In this document: positions 31,246 through 40,001 of the stretch, one piece after another
Position numbering within the stretch: the first letter of the stretch is position 1
How the letters are laid out: the number at the start of each line of letters is the position of its first letter
Assembly (NCBI GenBank): GCA_024280575.1
Contig: JAJRPV010000058.1
Location: 1 to 58,131 of the forward strand
Source: Campylobacterales bacterium
GTDB taxonomy: Bacteria; Campylobacterota; Campylobacteria; Campylobacterales; Sulfurospirillaceae
Length of the DNA: 58,131 nucleotides
Direction of reading: 5' to 3'
The notes under the pieces: model-generated
Databases searched by the model: none
Told to the model about the DNA's origin: nothing
Seen by the model: the letters and a program-made list of their open reading frames with translations, nothing else
Translations under genes and position numbers: made by a program

Positions 31246-31634
31246 GAGTTTGCTCGACGCCACTTTTCAATCTTCAAATCATTTTCTAATATATGATCAA
31301 TCAGCCACTTTTTAGTAGCGATTTTCATTTGCTCTTTAAGACTCTCTAGAGAGTGATTTTCCTTAATCAAATTTGTAAATTCTTTTATTATTTCTTGGTG
31401 TAAAATATGATGAGTTTTTAAAAGAGGGTATCCTATATTTTTCATATAATTTTCTTCATCTTTAAAATGATCTCTCATATAGGCAAATAGGCTATTTAGT
31501 ATATTTTTTATTTCAACTTTGGTTGTTTTTTCATCTAATGATTCTATCAAAGCAGTTAACCTAAAAAGTTCCTTATGCTGATTGTCAATACTCTCTACAT
31601 GTAGAGAGTATTTTTCATGCCATTGTGTTTTCAT
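31242..31634 (-). CDS. Bacteriohemerythrin
   Basis: The 130-residue four-helix protein carries the diiron ligands of hemerythrins: Gln-His in IDNQHKELF, His and Glu in RDHFKDEENYM, His in LLKTHHILHQE, and His/Asp in WLIDHILENDLKIEKW. It binds oxygen reversibly and probably stores or senses it in the cytoplasm. ATG at 31634 and 31637 are adjacent starts. Its 3' end overlaps the convergent transporter gene by four bases. A 20-bp palindrome around TACATGTA at 31591-31610 lies in codons 9-15. Confidence 0.92.
   Translation of the reverse strand: MKTQWHEKYSLHVESIDNQHKELFRLTALIESLDEKTTKVEIKNILNSLFAYMRDHFKDEENYMKNIGYPLLKTHHILHQEIIKEFTNLIKENHSLESLKEQMKIATKKWLIDHILENDLKIEKWRRANS
31591..31610. repeat. 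20-bp perfect palindrome around TACATGTA
   Basis: ACTCTCTACATGTAGAGAGT is its own reverse complement and lies inside the hemerythrin coding region, encoding YSLHVES there. It is the longest example of the octamer repeated throughout the window (others: GCTCTACATGTAGAGC at 7890-7905, CTCTACATGTAGAG at 44651-44664). Confidence 0.8.
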
Positions 31635-31685
31635 CATAGAACCTTAATTTTTTTGATATCATTATATAAAAAATTGGTTAATATT

Positions 31686-32162
31686 ATGATAATAGATAAA
31701 GTTTCTCATAAAACAACTTTAGAAGGGTATATTTTAAATTTGGAATTGGCAAAATTTGCCGGTATATCATCAAATGCCTATAGATTTTGGAAAAGTGTGA
31801 AAGCCATAAAATATGATGGATCTAGAGTTGTGTATCTCAAAAAGGATTCAATTCCTGAAAAATATATAAGTTATCTTAAATATTGTACAAATCTTGATGG
31901 ATATGTTCAGGCACAATCTTTTTGCAAATATACAGGACTTGCTTCTTCGCATCTGACAAAAAGCAATGATTCCAAAATCTATGATATCTTGGATATTGTC
32001 AAAATCCGTACAGTAAAATTTGTTAATTTAAAAAAATTTTATGATGATTTAGGGTTGGATTACAGTTATCACTTATATATAGAAAAATGTAAGTATTTTG
32101 GCCCGTATCCACTGGAAAAAAAGATAAAGTTAGGTGGTGGAATGTGCTTAGGATATTATTGA
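31686..32162 (+). CDS. Uncharacterised 158-residue protein
   Basis: I do not recognise a family. The start is placed at MIIDKVSHKTT, downstream of the divergent hemerythrin promoter. It is basic and aromatic-rich with no signal peptide or membrane helix. The segment LNLELAKFAGISSNAYRFWKSVK looks like a helix-turn-helix-type pattern, and QAQSFCKYTGLASSHLTKSND may be a second, so a DNA-binding role is possible. The end is Gly-rich (KLGGGMCLGYY). It is probably monocistronic. Confidence 0.55.
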   Translation: MIIDKVSHKTTLEGYILNLELAKFAGISSNAYRFWKSVKAIKYDGSRVVYLKKDSIPEKYISYLKYCTNLDGYVQAQSFCKYTGLASSHLTKSNDSKIYDILDIVKIRTVKFVNLKKFYDDLGLDYSYHLYIEKCKYFGPYPLEKKIKLGGGMCLGYY

Positions 32163-32170
32163 GTAGGTAC

Positions 32171-32269
32171 TTAGTGTAAGGCATTATATATACTGCTTAT
32201 TAAAATAGCCAATATAAAAGATATGCCGATTATTAATCGGATATAAAAATACTTGTATTGTTTTTTCAT
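32171..32269 (-). CDS. Possible 32-residue membrane peptide
   Basis: The ORF would encode a positively charged N-terminus (MKKQYKYFYIR) followed by a single hydrophobic helix LIIGISFILAILISS. TATAAT lies directly upstream but there is no ribosome binding site, so translation is uncertain. It sits between convergent genes. The palindrome GCCGATTATTAATCGG falls partly inside it. Confidence 0.25.
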   Translation of the reverse strand: MKKQYKYFYIRLIIGISFILAILISSIYNALH

Positions 32270-32283
32270 ATCAAATTATATCA

Positions 32284-32315
32284 AAAACCGAGGAGATAAA
32301 TCCCCGGTTTTGTAG
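32284..32315. terminator. Bidirectional terminator
   Basis: AAAACCGAGG (32284-32293) pairs with CCCCGGTTTT (32302-32311) with one mismatch. T/A runs lie on both sides. It serves the peroxiredoxin gene on the minus strand (stop at 32319) and may also end transcription from the left. Confidence 0.7.
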
Positions 32316-32318
32316 TTT

Positions 32319-33017
32319 TTACGAAAGAATTTCTTCAATAGTGATATAGTCGCCTACTCTGCCTGTCATTTTTTCTACATCAGTATTTACCGGTAGAGTC
32401 TTCTTGCCTTTTCTCCATCCTGCCGGACAAACTTCTCCTGTTTTTGTAGCATGTTGCCAAGCTCTAACTTGTCTCAAGAACTCATTTACATTTCTGCCGA
32501 CTGAAGGAGCTTGAACTTCTTGAGCAACGCAAACACCATCAGGATTTATAAGGAATCTACCTCTAAGCGCGATACCTTCACTCTCAATCATAACACCAAA
32601 TGCTCTTGTAACATCACCTTTTGGATCAGCACCGATAGTGAGTTTCAATCCTTCTAATAAAGGCTCAGTCTCCACAAATCTTTTGTGTGAAAATTTTGTA
32701 TCAGTTGAAATTGCAAGAATTTCAACTCCCAACTCTTGAAATTCATCGTATTTTGCGTTCATTGCAGCTATCTCAGTTGGGCAAACAAAAGTAAAATCTG
32801 CAGGATAAAAACACACTACATGCCATTTCCCCTTATAATCTTCACTGCTTACTGTTGTAAAGTGACCTGTTTTTGCGTTATACGCATCTATTTTAAACTC
32901 TGGTGTTTTTTGTAATACCATTGATGAACTCATTTTTTCTGTCTCCTTGTTGTTTTCATTTTTTATTTCTATTTTTTGTTCTTTTACAGGAACAATACTA
33001 TCTGAATCACATGCCAT
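32319..33017 (-). CDS. Typical 2-Cys peroxiredoxin (AhpC/Prx)
   Basis: The protein reduces hydrogen peroxide and organic peroxides. The peroxidatic cysteine is in DFTFVCPTEIAAM and the resolving cysteine in TGEVCPAGW, with the helical WQHATKTG between. Two in-frame starts each have a good ribosome binding site: ATG at 33017 behind AAGGAA (232 residues) and ATG at 32933 behind AAGGAG (204 residues, beginning MSSSMVLQ). The longer form adds a charged Lys/Glu-rich tail with MACDSD at the front. The core begins at QKTPEFKIDAYN. Divergent from a PerR-like regulator, so it is probably induced by peroxide. Confidence 0.92.
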   Translation of the reverse strand: MACDSDSIVPVKEQKIEIKNENNKETEKMSSSMVLQKTPEFKIDAYNAKTGHFTTVSSEDYKGKWHVVCFYPADFTFVCPTEIAAMNAKYDEFQELGVEILAISTDTKFSHKRFVETEPLLEGLKLTIGADPKGDVTRAFGVMIESEGIALRGRFLINPDGVCVAQEVQAPSVGRNVNEFLRQVRAWQHATKTGEVCPAGWRKGKKTLPVNTDVEKMTGRVGDYITIEEILS

Positions 33018-33113
33018 TATCTATTCCTTAATGCAAATATTTATTAACAAGGAAATTATATTATAAAGCTACTTAAAATAATATTAATTACTTGCAAAAA
33101 ATTATTATTTATG

Positions 33114-33131
33114 TTATTATGCTAATAATAA
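33114..33131. promoter_or_regulatory. PerR/Fur-type inverted repeat between ahpC and perR
   Basis: TTATTAT-GC-TAATAATAA is an AT-only inverted repeat like the TTATAAT-N-ATTATAA sites bound by PerR and Fur. It lies in the divergent promoter region, 18 bases before the regulator start at 33149. The match is suggestive in such AT-rich DNA, not decisive. Confidence 0.35.
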
Positions 33132-33148
33132 ATAAAAAAGGTATTATT

Positions 33149-33556
33149 TTGTCACATATAAAATTATTAAAAAATCATGAATTAAAAGCGACACCACAAA
33201 GACTTTGTATCCTAGATACCCTAGATGAGTGCGGGCACGCAACTTTGGAAGATATACAAAAAATCATAAGTAAGAAGTTTCCGACACTTTCTCTTTCTAC
33301 CATATATAGAAATCTAAATGATATGATAAATCAAGAGATAGTAAGCGAGGTAAAACTTGCAAACAAAAAAGATTATTTTGAAATCAAAAAAGAGAAACAT
33401 GTGCACCTTGTTTGCAAAAAATGTGGAAAAATTGAGGATTTCAAAATAAAAACAGATGATTTGTCAAAGAAAATAGAAGAGCTGACAGGCGATAAAGTAT
33501 TAGATGATACGATAACTTTCGATGTCATATGTAAAGATTGTCTAAGCCCAAAATAG
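33149..33556 (+). CDS. Fur-family transcriptional repressor, PerR-like
   Basis: The 135-residue protein has the winged helix with ATPQRLCILDTLDECGHATLEDI and SLSTIYRNLNDMI (recognition helix). The zinc-binding CxxC pairs are CKKCGK and CKDC, and the metal site has EKHVHLVCKKC. The start is TTG at 33149 behind AAAAGG; the in-frame upstream region (from 33092) is not conserved-looking. Its divergent neighbour is a peroxiredoxin, the usual PerR target, so a peroxide-sensing role is likely. Fur or Zur cannot be excluded. Confidence 0.85.
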   Translation: MSHIKLLKNHELKATPQRLCILDTLDECGHATLEDIQKIISKKFPTLSLSTIYRNLNDMINQEIVSEVKLANKKDYFEIKKEKHVHLVCKKCGKIEDFKIKTDDLSKKIEELTGDKVLDDTITFDVICKDCLSPK

Positions 33557-33578
33557 ATATACTCTCCTCCTACAAAGT

Positions 33579-33666
33579 AGAGAGGTGTCCGAGTGGCTTA
33601 AGGAGCACGCTTGGAAAGCGTGTGTGGGGCAACTCACCGAGGGTTCGAATCCCTTCCTCTCTGCCA
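33579..33666 (+). tRNA. tRNA-Ser (anticodon GGA)
   Basis: The acceptor stem AGAGAGG/CCTCTCT is followed by a G discriminator and CCA. The anticodon stem CACGC/GCGTG encloses TTGGAAA, giving anticodon GGA. A long variable arm (TGTGGGGCAACTCACC) marks class II Ser. The T-loop is TTCGAAT. Encoded CCA is present. A weak -10 (GATATACT) lies upstream. Confidence 0.95.
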
Positions 33667-33752
33667 TTAATATAAATTATCCCAAACCAACCTTACCCCT
33701 TATACGCGTGATATATAATGAGTAAAGTCGGTTATTTATGATTAAATAATTT

Positions 33753-34256
33753 CTACCAAACTACACTTGGTACTGATTCTGGTGCTTTTGTAGGTAGTCT
33801 ATACTTGATAAATCCGTGACCGGTTCCTACATGACAGTTATTGCAGCCATCAACCGCAGCTGCATAATTTGCAGTAAAGGCATTCCAGTCCTTTGCTTTT
33901 ATAGATGCCTGAATAGGATCAAGATAGGTATGCTCAAATGCTTTTAGCTCATCGGCATGACCTGGTCTTGTAACTTCTCCAACCTCTTGGATTTCTGTTT
34001 GTTCTTTGATTTCATATGCTGCCAAATCCCAGTTTCCTACTCTCGCTGCATAATACGCGATGTAAAATCTATGACCATACTCAATCATAACGGTTCCCAA
34101 GCCCGGTGTGATTTCAGCAATTTGACCCAATGTCATATTTTTGTTGTGCTTTGTAGGCACTACCTGATCATTCATATTTTTTGCATTTGCACCAACGCCT
34201 GCAAATAAACCAATGACCGCTGCAGATAATAGTAATTTTGTAAATTTACCTTTCAT
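33753..34256 (-). CDS. Periplasmic monohaem cytochrome c-like protein
   Basis: The 167-residue protein has a signal peptide (about residues 1-25, cut near ANA) and a single CxxCH haem motif CNNCHVG at about 137-143. It resembles the four-helix cytochromes c', though the helical part precedes the haem site. Electron transfer partner is unknown. Its start faces the response regulator at 34379 across a repeated TTAAGTTT region, so it may be under that regulator's control. Confidence 0.82.
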   Translation of the reverse strand: MKGKFTKLLLSAAVIGLFAGVGANAKNMNDQVVPTKHNKNMTLGQIAEITPGLGTVMIEYGHRFYIAYYAARVGNWDLAAYEIKEQTEIQEVGEVTRPGHADELKAFEHTYLDPIQASIKAKDWNAFTANYAAAVDGCNNCHVGTGHGFIKYRLPTKAPESVPSVVW

Positions 34257-34313
34257 CTTAACTCCTTTTAAGTTTAATAATGAAATTTTACAATCAAATG
34301 CTTTAAGGTCTAT

Positions 34314-34365
34314 TTAAGTTTAAATTAAGTTTTTTTAATCTTTTAGCTTAGTTTTATTAAGTTTT
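34314..34365. promoter_or_regulatory. Phased direct repeats TTAAGTTT, candidate OmpR-type box
   Basis: TTAAGTTT occurs at 34314 and 34325, with weaker copies near 34335, at 34347 (CTTAGTTTT) and 34357 (TTAAGTTTT), spaced about 10-11 bases. Direct repeats with one-turn spacing are the usual target of OmpR/PhoB-family regulators. It lies just upstream of such a regulator (34379) and of the divergent cytochrome gene. Confidence 0.5.
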
Positions 34366-34378
34366 GTTAATATAGCAT

Positions 34379-35047
34379 ATGAATATTTTAATAGTAGAAG
34401 ATGATAAAAAAATAGCAAATTATTCCAAAGAGGGTTTTGAAGAAGAGGATTTTGTTGTAGATTTGGCATACAATGGCGAAGATGGGCTTTCTCTTGTGGA
34501 AACAAATACTTATGATGTCATTATTTTAGATTGGATGCTTCCGGGCATAGACGGTATCGAAGTTTGCAAAAAGATTAGGGAGTCGGGTTTTACTACTCCT
34601 ATTATCATGCTAACGGCAAAAACTTTTATAGAAGACAAGGTATTAGGGCTAAACAGCGGTGCCGATGATTATATACCAAAACCGTTTTATTTTGAAGAAT
34701 TATTAGCAAGAGTAAATGCTTTGATACGAAGAGCCTCTTACCAAAGCAGTCCGGATATCGTGATAGCAGATCTTTTGATAAATATGAGCAAAAGAGAAGT
34801 TTCAAGAGCCGGCAAAGTGATAGAACTTACTCCAAAAGAGTATGGCATACTAGAATTATTGGTGCAAAACAGAGGAAAAGTTGTTAAACTTAAAACTATC
34901 GTAGATACACTTTGGGCAAATGATGATGATATTAGTAGCAATATCATAAATGTATATATGCACCATCTTAGACACAAAGTTGATAGTGAACATAAACAAA
35001 AACTCATCAAAACCGTAAGAAAGCATGGCTTTAGGATAGATTCATAA
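34379..35047 (+). CDS. OmpR/PhoB-family response regulator
   Basis: The 222-residue protein has an N-terminal receiver domain (acidic pocket VEDD, phospho-acceptor in VIILDWMLPG at about residue 51, and conserved Lys in YIPKPF). A winged-helix DNA-binding domain follows with LTPKEYGILELLVQNRG and INVYMHHLRHKV. The kinase encoded on the opposite strand ends one base away (35049), so the two genes are convergent, an unusual arrangement for a cognate pair. The signal is unknown. Confidence 0.92.
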   Translation: MNILIVEDDKKIANYSKEGFEEEDFVVDLAYNGEDGLSLVETNTYDVIILDWMLPGIDGIEVCKKIRESGFTTPIIMLTAKTFIEDKVLGLNSGADDYIPKPFYFEELLARVNALIRRASYQSSPDIVIADLLINMSKREVSRAGKVIELTPKEYGILELLVQNRGKVVKLKTIVDTLWANDDDISSNIINVYMHHLRHKVDSEHKQKLIKTVRKHGFRIDS

Positions 35048-35048
35048 A

Positions 35049-36479
35049 TTAAAATTTTACTATTATTTTTGTACCGATATCAGGTTTGCTGATTATTTTT
35101 ATCTTAGCTTTATGAATCTCGATTATTTTTTTAACCATAGAAAGACCTAATCCGTACCCTTTTATATGCTCTTTCCCCGGTTGGTTTATTTTGTAAAATT
35201 CATCAAAAATCAGACTTAATTTATCTTTTGGTATTCCTATGCCTTCATCATTTATGATTAGTACGGATTTCACCAAAGAGATTGTCACTTTGTTTTTAGA
35301 AGGAGTAAATTTTATCGCATTGTCTATGAGATTTGCAAGCAGGATTTTTAGCAATGTCGCTTCCGCTTTGATTTGCGAGTAGTCAAGTTTGTCAATATCT
35401 AGTAAAACGCCCTTATTTTGTGCAATCACTCTGAATTCTTCAAAAATCTCCAGTAAAATTCCGTCAAGATTTACTGTTTGAAAAGTATCTCTTATATTCA
35501 TATTTTGTATTCTGGTTAACAAAAGAAGATTACCTACCATATCTTGAAGATAAACTATTTCGTTGTCTATAGATTTTAGAGTGTCTCTATACTCTTTGAT
35601 ATCTTTATTTTTTTTAAGCGCTACATGTATCTGAAGTCTTAGAGCCGTTAACGGTGTTTTGATTTGGTGAGATGCATTTGAGCTGAATTTTTTTGTATTT
35701 TCATATGATTCATTCAGTTTTGCTATAAGCTCATATTTAAAAATACTCAAAGCTTTTATAGAAGCTACCGCTATGATAATAGCACAAAGACCGCGGAGTG
35801 CCTGGACAGGAAAGTGAAATGTATCTATAAAAGTTTTTGTATTTATTATATTGCCGGGAAAATAAGATATCTGATCAACTACTATTCCTGAAAACAGAGC
35901 ATAAAATATAAATGCCATGCCTGCTATTTTAAAATATAGTTTTAATTGATTTATGCTTTGACTTTTTTTAAGAGAATCTCCATAGTAATACAATCCAACC
36001 CCTAAGATAAAAGCACCCCAAAAGCCATATGTGTATCTGATAGCAGCATTTATACCGCCAATCGTGGGATGCAAAAATACTAAAAACAACAAGCCTAAAG
36101 TCGCAAAAGAATAAATTGCAGGTGGATAATAAAATCTGTATATTAAGTGTTTATTGTTATTTTTGCTGTGTTTTAGAAAATTTTTCCTGATTATGAAGCG
36201 AGAAAATTCAAAAAGAAATATATATGATATAAGAAGCAAAAATGATTGCAGATAGTTTAAAGTAGTAAATTTTACGCCGGGATGAATATATTCAAACAGC
36301 CCTATCCAATCTTCAAAGGCATGAGATATAGCAAAAACACCTAGAAGCCAAATCTTTTTAGCAAAAAAATATTCACTCTCTTTTGGTCTTGAAAAAAGAA
36401 CTGATACGCCAAGAACAAAAAAAGACAAACCATATATAAATAGTAGCAACTCCATACTTTCTTGCTCAATAGTAAACAT
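35049..36479 (-). CDS. Membrane sensor histidine kinase
   Basis: The 476-residue protein has about seven transmembrane helices (roughly residues 10-250). The HisKA domain with H-box NASHQIKTPLTALR follows (about 268-282), then HATPase_c with N-box NLIDNAIKFTP, G1 DEGIGIP, F and G2 GYGLGLSMVKKI. The 7TM input lacks a large periplasmic domain, so it probably senses something in the membrane. It starts directly at the end of the 160-residue gene and forms an operon with it; the likely partner regulator is convergent. Confidence 0.9.
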   Translation of the reverse strand: MFTIEQESMELLLFIYGLSFFVLGVSVLFSRPKESEYFFAKKIWLLGVFAISHAFEDWIGLFEYIHPGVKFTTLNYLQSFLLLISYIFLFEFSRFIIRKNFLKHSKNNNKHLIYRFYYPPAIYSFATLGLLFLVFLHPTIGGINAAIRYTYGFWGAFILGVGLYYYGDSLKKSQSINQLKLYFKIAGMAFIFYALFSGIVVDQISYFPGNIINTKTFIDTFHFPVQALRGLCAIIIAVASIKALSIFKYELIAKLNESYENTKKFSSNASHQIKTPLTALRLQIHVALKKNKDIKEYRDTLKSIDNEIVYLQDMVGNLLLLTRIQNMNIRDTFQTVNLDGILLEIFEEFRVIAQNKGVLLDIDKLDYSQIKAEATLLKILLANLIDNAIKFTPSKNKVTISLVKSVLIINDEGIGIPKDKLSLIFDEFYKINQPGKEHIKGYGLGLSMVKKIIEIHKAKIKIISKPDIGTKIIVKF

Positions 36480-36962
36480 TTATAGCCTTTGCAGTCTTCT
36501 AAAAGTATTTAACTTTTTCTTTTTTTCCTTTTTACTGTTGTAATACCTAAGTTCATTTTTAAAGTATTCTATGATTCTCATTTGCAAAAGGTGTGTTTCT
36601 TCATCTGTATGATTTATTGTAACGAGAAATTTTTTCAAGTGTCTTATGTTTATTTTTGTTATATATCTCGGATTTTTACGGATTTCTCTATCTATATCTT
36701 TTATCAGTGAGTCAATGTTTAGGCTTTTGATATTTATAATTTTTTCTACATACTCTTTTGTTGTTGCAGCCAAAACATCAATTCTGTATTGGTCTTTATA
36801 TATCTCTTTTGCAACTTCTCTTAGAATTTCATATTCTACACTGTCCTCTTTTTTATTGGAAGCAATCATAGAAGCAAATACTTTTGCACGAAATTCTAGA
36901 GATTTATGGTGATATATAAAAAGTTCTCTAAAAAATGATAAAAATTTTGTTTTTAAATCCAA
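36480..36962 (-). CDS. Uncharacterised helical protein beside the kinase
   Basis: The 160-residue protein is rich in charged helices, with no membrane segment or signal. The region AKVFASMIASNKKEDSVEY and the following EILREVAKEIYKD resembles the TerB-like fold, but I am not certain. It lies between the SYLF protein and the kinase with gaps of 12 and zero bases, so it is probably co-transcribed with both. The Lys-rich C-terminus (KKEKKKKLNTFRRL) is notable. Confidence 0.55.
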   Translation of the reverse strand: MDLKTKFLSFFRELFIYHHKSLEFRAKVFASMIASNKKEDSVEYEILREVAKEIYKDQYRIDVLAATTKEYVEKIINIKSLNIDSLIKDIDREIRKNPRYITKINIRHLKKFLVTINHTDEETHLLQMRIIEYFKNELRYYNSKKEKKKKLNTFRRLQRL

Positions 36963-36974
36963 CAGATATCTAAC

Positions 36975-37643
36975 TTACAGACTATTTAGGACTTGCATAA
37001 ATTTTATTGATTCTGGTTTGTCTTTTACTTTGTCATGTGCCAATATATCGTTTACATATATCAAATCATCATAATAGTCAAAGTCATCATTATTGCTCAC
37101 GGTCAAGCTTCCTCCGCTGATCGAAGCACCTGCATATATGCCGTTGCTCTTACCCGCACTTGTTATTCTAGAAGTTAATTTTTCATCTGTCTCTACACTG
37201 TTTTGTATGCCTTTTGAGATAGCTACTGCTCCTGCATTCGCACTTATCGTTACTTTGCCGTCAGCCAAATCATCAAGACTTCTGTAATTTTTAAATACCA
37301 TAATGAGATCAGTTGTTTTTAAACCTATTTGAAGTCCCAAGCTTAAATTTCCTAATTTAACAAATATAGGGTTACTCCATTTTCCTTTTGCATCTTTTAT
37401 ACTGAGAATACCTTTGCCACTACTCACTCCTAATAAAAATGCACCTTTTGCTACATTTGGAAAAATGGCGATTGCTTTTGCGTTATGGAGTAGTTTTTCC
37501 GTTATTGCTGTTTTTGGAGCTTTTAAAATATTTTGTAGTATTTTAGTGGAAGTCAGAACTCTTCTTTCTTGATTGTATCCTGCATTTAAAGTGCTTGCCA
37601 AAAATATACCTACTAGTAGCACGATAGCCGATAGTTTTTTCAT
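36975..37643 (-). CDS. SYLF-domain (Ysc84/DUF500) lipid-binding protein
   Basis: The 222-residue exported protein begins with a signal peptide (about residues 1-21). The SYLF family pattern follows: AIAIFPNVAKGAFLLGVSSGKG, FVKLGNLSLGLQIGLKTTDLIMVF, and GKVTISANAGAVA. These proteins bind phosphoinositides in eukaryotes; in bacteria they are periplasmic with unknown function. It is the first gene of the unit with the 160-residue protein and the kinase. Confidence 0.87.
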   Translation of the reverse strand: MKKLSAIVLLVGIFLASTLNAGYNQERRVLTSTKILQNILKAPKTAITEKLLHNAKAIAIFPNVAKGAFLLGVSSGKGILSIKDAKGKWSNPIFVKLGNLSLGLQIGLKTTDLIMVFKNYRSLDDLADGKVTISANAGAVAISKGIQNSVETDEKLTSRITSAGKSNGIYAGASISGGSLTVSNNDDFDYYDDLIYVNDILAHDKVKDKPESIKFMQVLNSL

Positions 37644-37753
37644 AATCTTCTCCTAAATATAAAATTTCAATGTATTATATCAATTTTTACGAAAATTTTA
37701 TAATTTGTCGATATAATATTTGAAGATAAATCTGAAACTTTTTGGAGCTATCA

Positions 37754-39268
37754 ATGGAAAAGAAAAATAACTATAAACTACTAGCGGAACTTGCGAAAGA
37801 TTTTACTCTTTTATATGTGGAAGATAATATTGGACTTCAAAAACAAGCTTCTAAAATATTTGAAAAATTTTTTGCAAATGTTATCGTTGCCAATGATGGA
37901 CAAGAAGGCTTGGAATTATTTAAAGAATACTACCCAAATATAGTGATATCCGATATAAAAATGCCTAAGATGAATGGTTTGGATATGGCGAAAAATATAA
38001 AAGATATAGACAAAGAAGTAAAAATTATAATTACTTCAGCATTTGATGAAAAAGAGTATCTTATAGAATCCATAGATGTTGGTATAGACAAATACCTAAA
38101 AAAACCAATTCCTCTTGATGCTATGATAACTTCTTTGATAGAGATGATAAATAAAATAAATGACGAAAAAAATATAAAGCTTTTTGAGAGATATACGGCT
38201 GATTCATTTGAATATCAAGACAATATGCTTATATTGATAGAAAAAGATGAAGTGCTAACGGTCAATAAAAAATGTTTAGAATTTTTTTCTCAAAAAAACA
38301 ATACATCTTTCAAAGAGTTTTTCAGAAAATTTTCTCACCTTTTGTTGCCACATGAAAATTTTTTATATGATAAAGGGCAACCAAGCTGGCTTGAAACAAT
38401 CAAAGACGAAAGTGGTAAACTATTTAATGCCAAGATAAAAGACGACAAGGGTAAAAATAGACATTTCGTTCTAAAGGCAAACAGGATTCCAAATAAAGAT
38501 GATTACTATATACTCTCATTTGATGATATAACCGATCTTGGAATGCTAGAGGAGAATGACTCAAATTTATCCAAAGAAGATAGCATGGAAGAAGAGAAGA
38601 TAAAGATGATAAATCTTCTACATGTATTAAAGAGAAACAAATCAAAAATCAGGTTATTTAACTCATATAAAGGCTTATCTATATCAAATACTGGCACTAT
38701 TGAAGAAGTGACGGCTGAGCAAATCAAAATAAAGACGACATATCTACAACAAAGAGCCATACATATAGATAAAAAAACCGTCATAGAATCCGAACTTTTC
38801 ACAAAAGCACTAAAATGCAAAATGGTCAGTGTAAATTTTGAGACACAAATGGTTGTTTTGGATAATTTTTCTTTTATACCATATCTGCCGTCAGATCAAA
38901 AATATGTGCGCGTAATGCCAGAATCAAACAGTAAAGCAGAGGTCTATTTTAATACGACTAAGATTTCTTCTGATATAAGTATTGTTGATATAAGTATTGA
39001 GGGATGTAATTTTTCTTTTAAATCTTTGCCGGCAGGATTGAAAGAAAAAAGTAATTTAGTGCTTAAACTGAAGCTCGGTATAGAAAAATCATCATTAGAC
39101 TTAAATATAAAAAGTGAAGTTTTAAAGATAAAAGAAAATGCAGAAGATTTTAATGTGGTTGTGACTTTCGAGTTGGAACATGAGATTAAAAAAGAACTGA
39201 TAGATTATATAGCAAAAAGGCAAATGGCTCTTATAAGAGAATTTAAAGGATTGCAAAATGCAAAATGA
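37754..39268 (+). CDS. Response regulator with REC, PAS and PilZ domains
   Basis: The 504-residue protein starts at ATG 37754, behind GGAG. It contains a receiver domain with LLYVEDN and phospho-acceptor in VISDIKMPKMNG (about residues 15-135), a PAS-like domain (about 150-270), and a C-terminal PilZ-like domain with YLPSDQKYVRVMPES and VDISIEGCNFSF (about 380-500), a c-di-GMP receptor fold. It would connect phosphorylation with c-di-GMP. It opens a five-gene run of sensory genes and overlaps the next gene by 11 bases. TACATGTA occurs at 38619. Confidence 0.82.
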   Translation: MEKKNNYKLLAELAKDFTLLYVEDNIGLQKQASKIFEKFFANVIVANDGQEGLELFKEYYPNIVISDIKMPKMNGLDMAKNIKDIDKEVKIIITSAFDEKEYLIESIDVGIDKYLKKPIPLDAMITSLIEMINKINDEKNIKLFERYTADSFEYQDNMLILIEKDEVLTVNKKCLEFFSQKNNTSFKEFFRKFSHLLLPHENFLYDKGQPSWLETIKDESGKLFNAKIKDDKGKNRHFVLKANRIPNKDDYYILSFDDITDLGMLEENDSNLSKEDSMEEEKIKMINLLHVLKRNKSKIRLFNSYKGLSISNTGTIEEVTAEQIKIKTTYLQQRAIHIDKKTVIESELFTKALKCKMVSVNFETQMVVLDNFSFIPYLPSDQKYVRVMPESNSKAEVYFNTTKISSDISIVDISIEGCNFSFKSLPAGLKEKSNLVLKLKLGIEKSSLDLNIKSEVLKIKENAEDFNVVVTFELEHEIKKELIDYIAKRQMALIREFKGLQNAK

Positions 39269-40001
39269 AAAGATAATCTACGATGATGAAAATCACAAGT
39301 GCATAGTTTTCAGTTTTGATGATGAAGAAGCTGACGAGAGTTTTTTGGCAGTAAACCAATATCTTATCATACATAATAATTCTGCCATCTTGATAGATCC
39401 GGGAAGCCAATCAGTTTTTGAAGAGGTTTATGATGCAGTTTGCAGATATATAGATATTAAAAACCTAAAATACATTTTCTATTCTCATCAAGATCCTGAT
39501 GTCGCAGGCTCTATCTCTCAATGGTAAGTTGGCTGCGGGGCCAAACAAATTGTTCCCAAGATCTGGGTTAGATTTATGAGCCATTATGGCTTGATGAATT
39601 TTAACAGACTTATACCTCTTGACGATAAAGGTGCAAAGATACATTTTGGTGAAGATTATTTGCATTTTATTCCTGCTCATTTTTTGCATAGCCCTGGTAA
39701 TTTTTCACTTTATGACAGCCATTCAAAAATTCTTTTTAGCGGTGATATAGGGGCTAGTATTACCCATCAATACGGAGCACGAATTGATAATGTAGATTTT
39801 GATGATATCAAAGATTCATTGCAGGGTTTTCACGAGAGATATATGGCGGGAAATAAGTTTTGCAGAGCATGGGTTCAAAAAGTAAAGCAGCATGATGTTA
39901 AAATTATGGCACCTCAGCACGGTTCATTGCTTAGCGAGAAAAATTATGATAAGTTTTTATCATGGTTTGAAGAGTTGAAATGTGGTGGAGATCTTTATTG
40001 A
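39258..40001 (+). pseudogene. MBL-fold diiron (ODP/flavodiiron-like) protein, interrupted by TAA
   Basis: The 247-codon frame matches metallo-beta-lactamase-fold proteins of the flavodiiron/oxygen-binding diiron (ODP) type without a flavodoxin domain. Metal-site motifs are YSHQDPDVAGSIS at about residues 75-87, PAHFLHSPGNF near 140-150 and LFSGDIGAS near 160. The HxExDH motif of nitric-oxide/oxygen reductases is replaced by HQDPDV, as in sensor-type members. TAA at 39525-39527 follows SISQW; the frame continues with VGCGAKQIVPKIWVRF, so TTA to TAA would explain it. ODP in Treponema senses oxygen for chemotaxis (published for T. denticola). Here it sits in a regulator/kinase cluster, which supports a sensory role. 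Confidence 0.75.

Noticed and set aside
33114-33131. Claim of a proven PerR box
   Set aside because: AT-rich inverted repeats are frequent by chance here, so it is listed only as a weak candidate.
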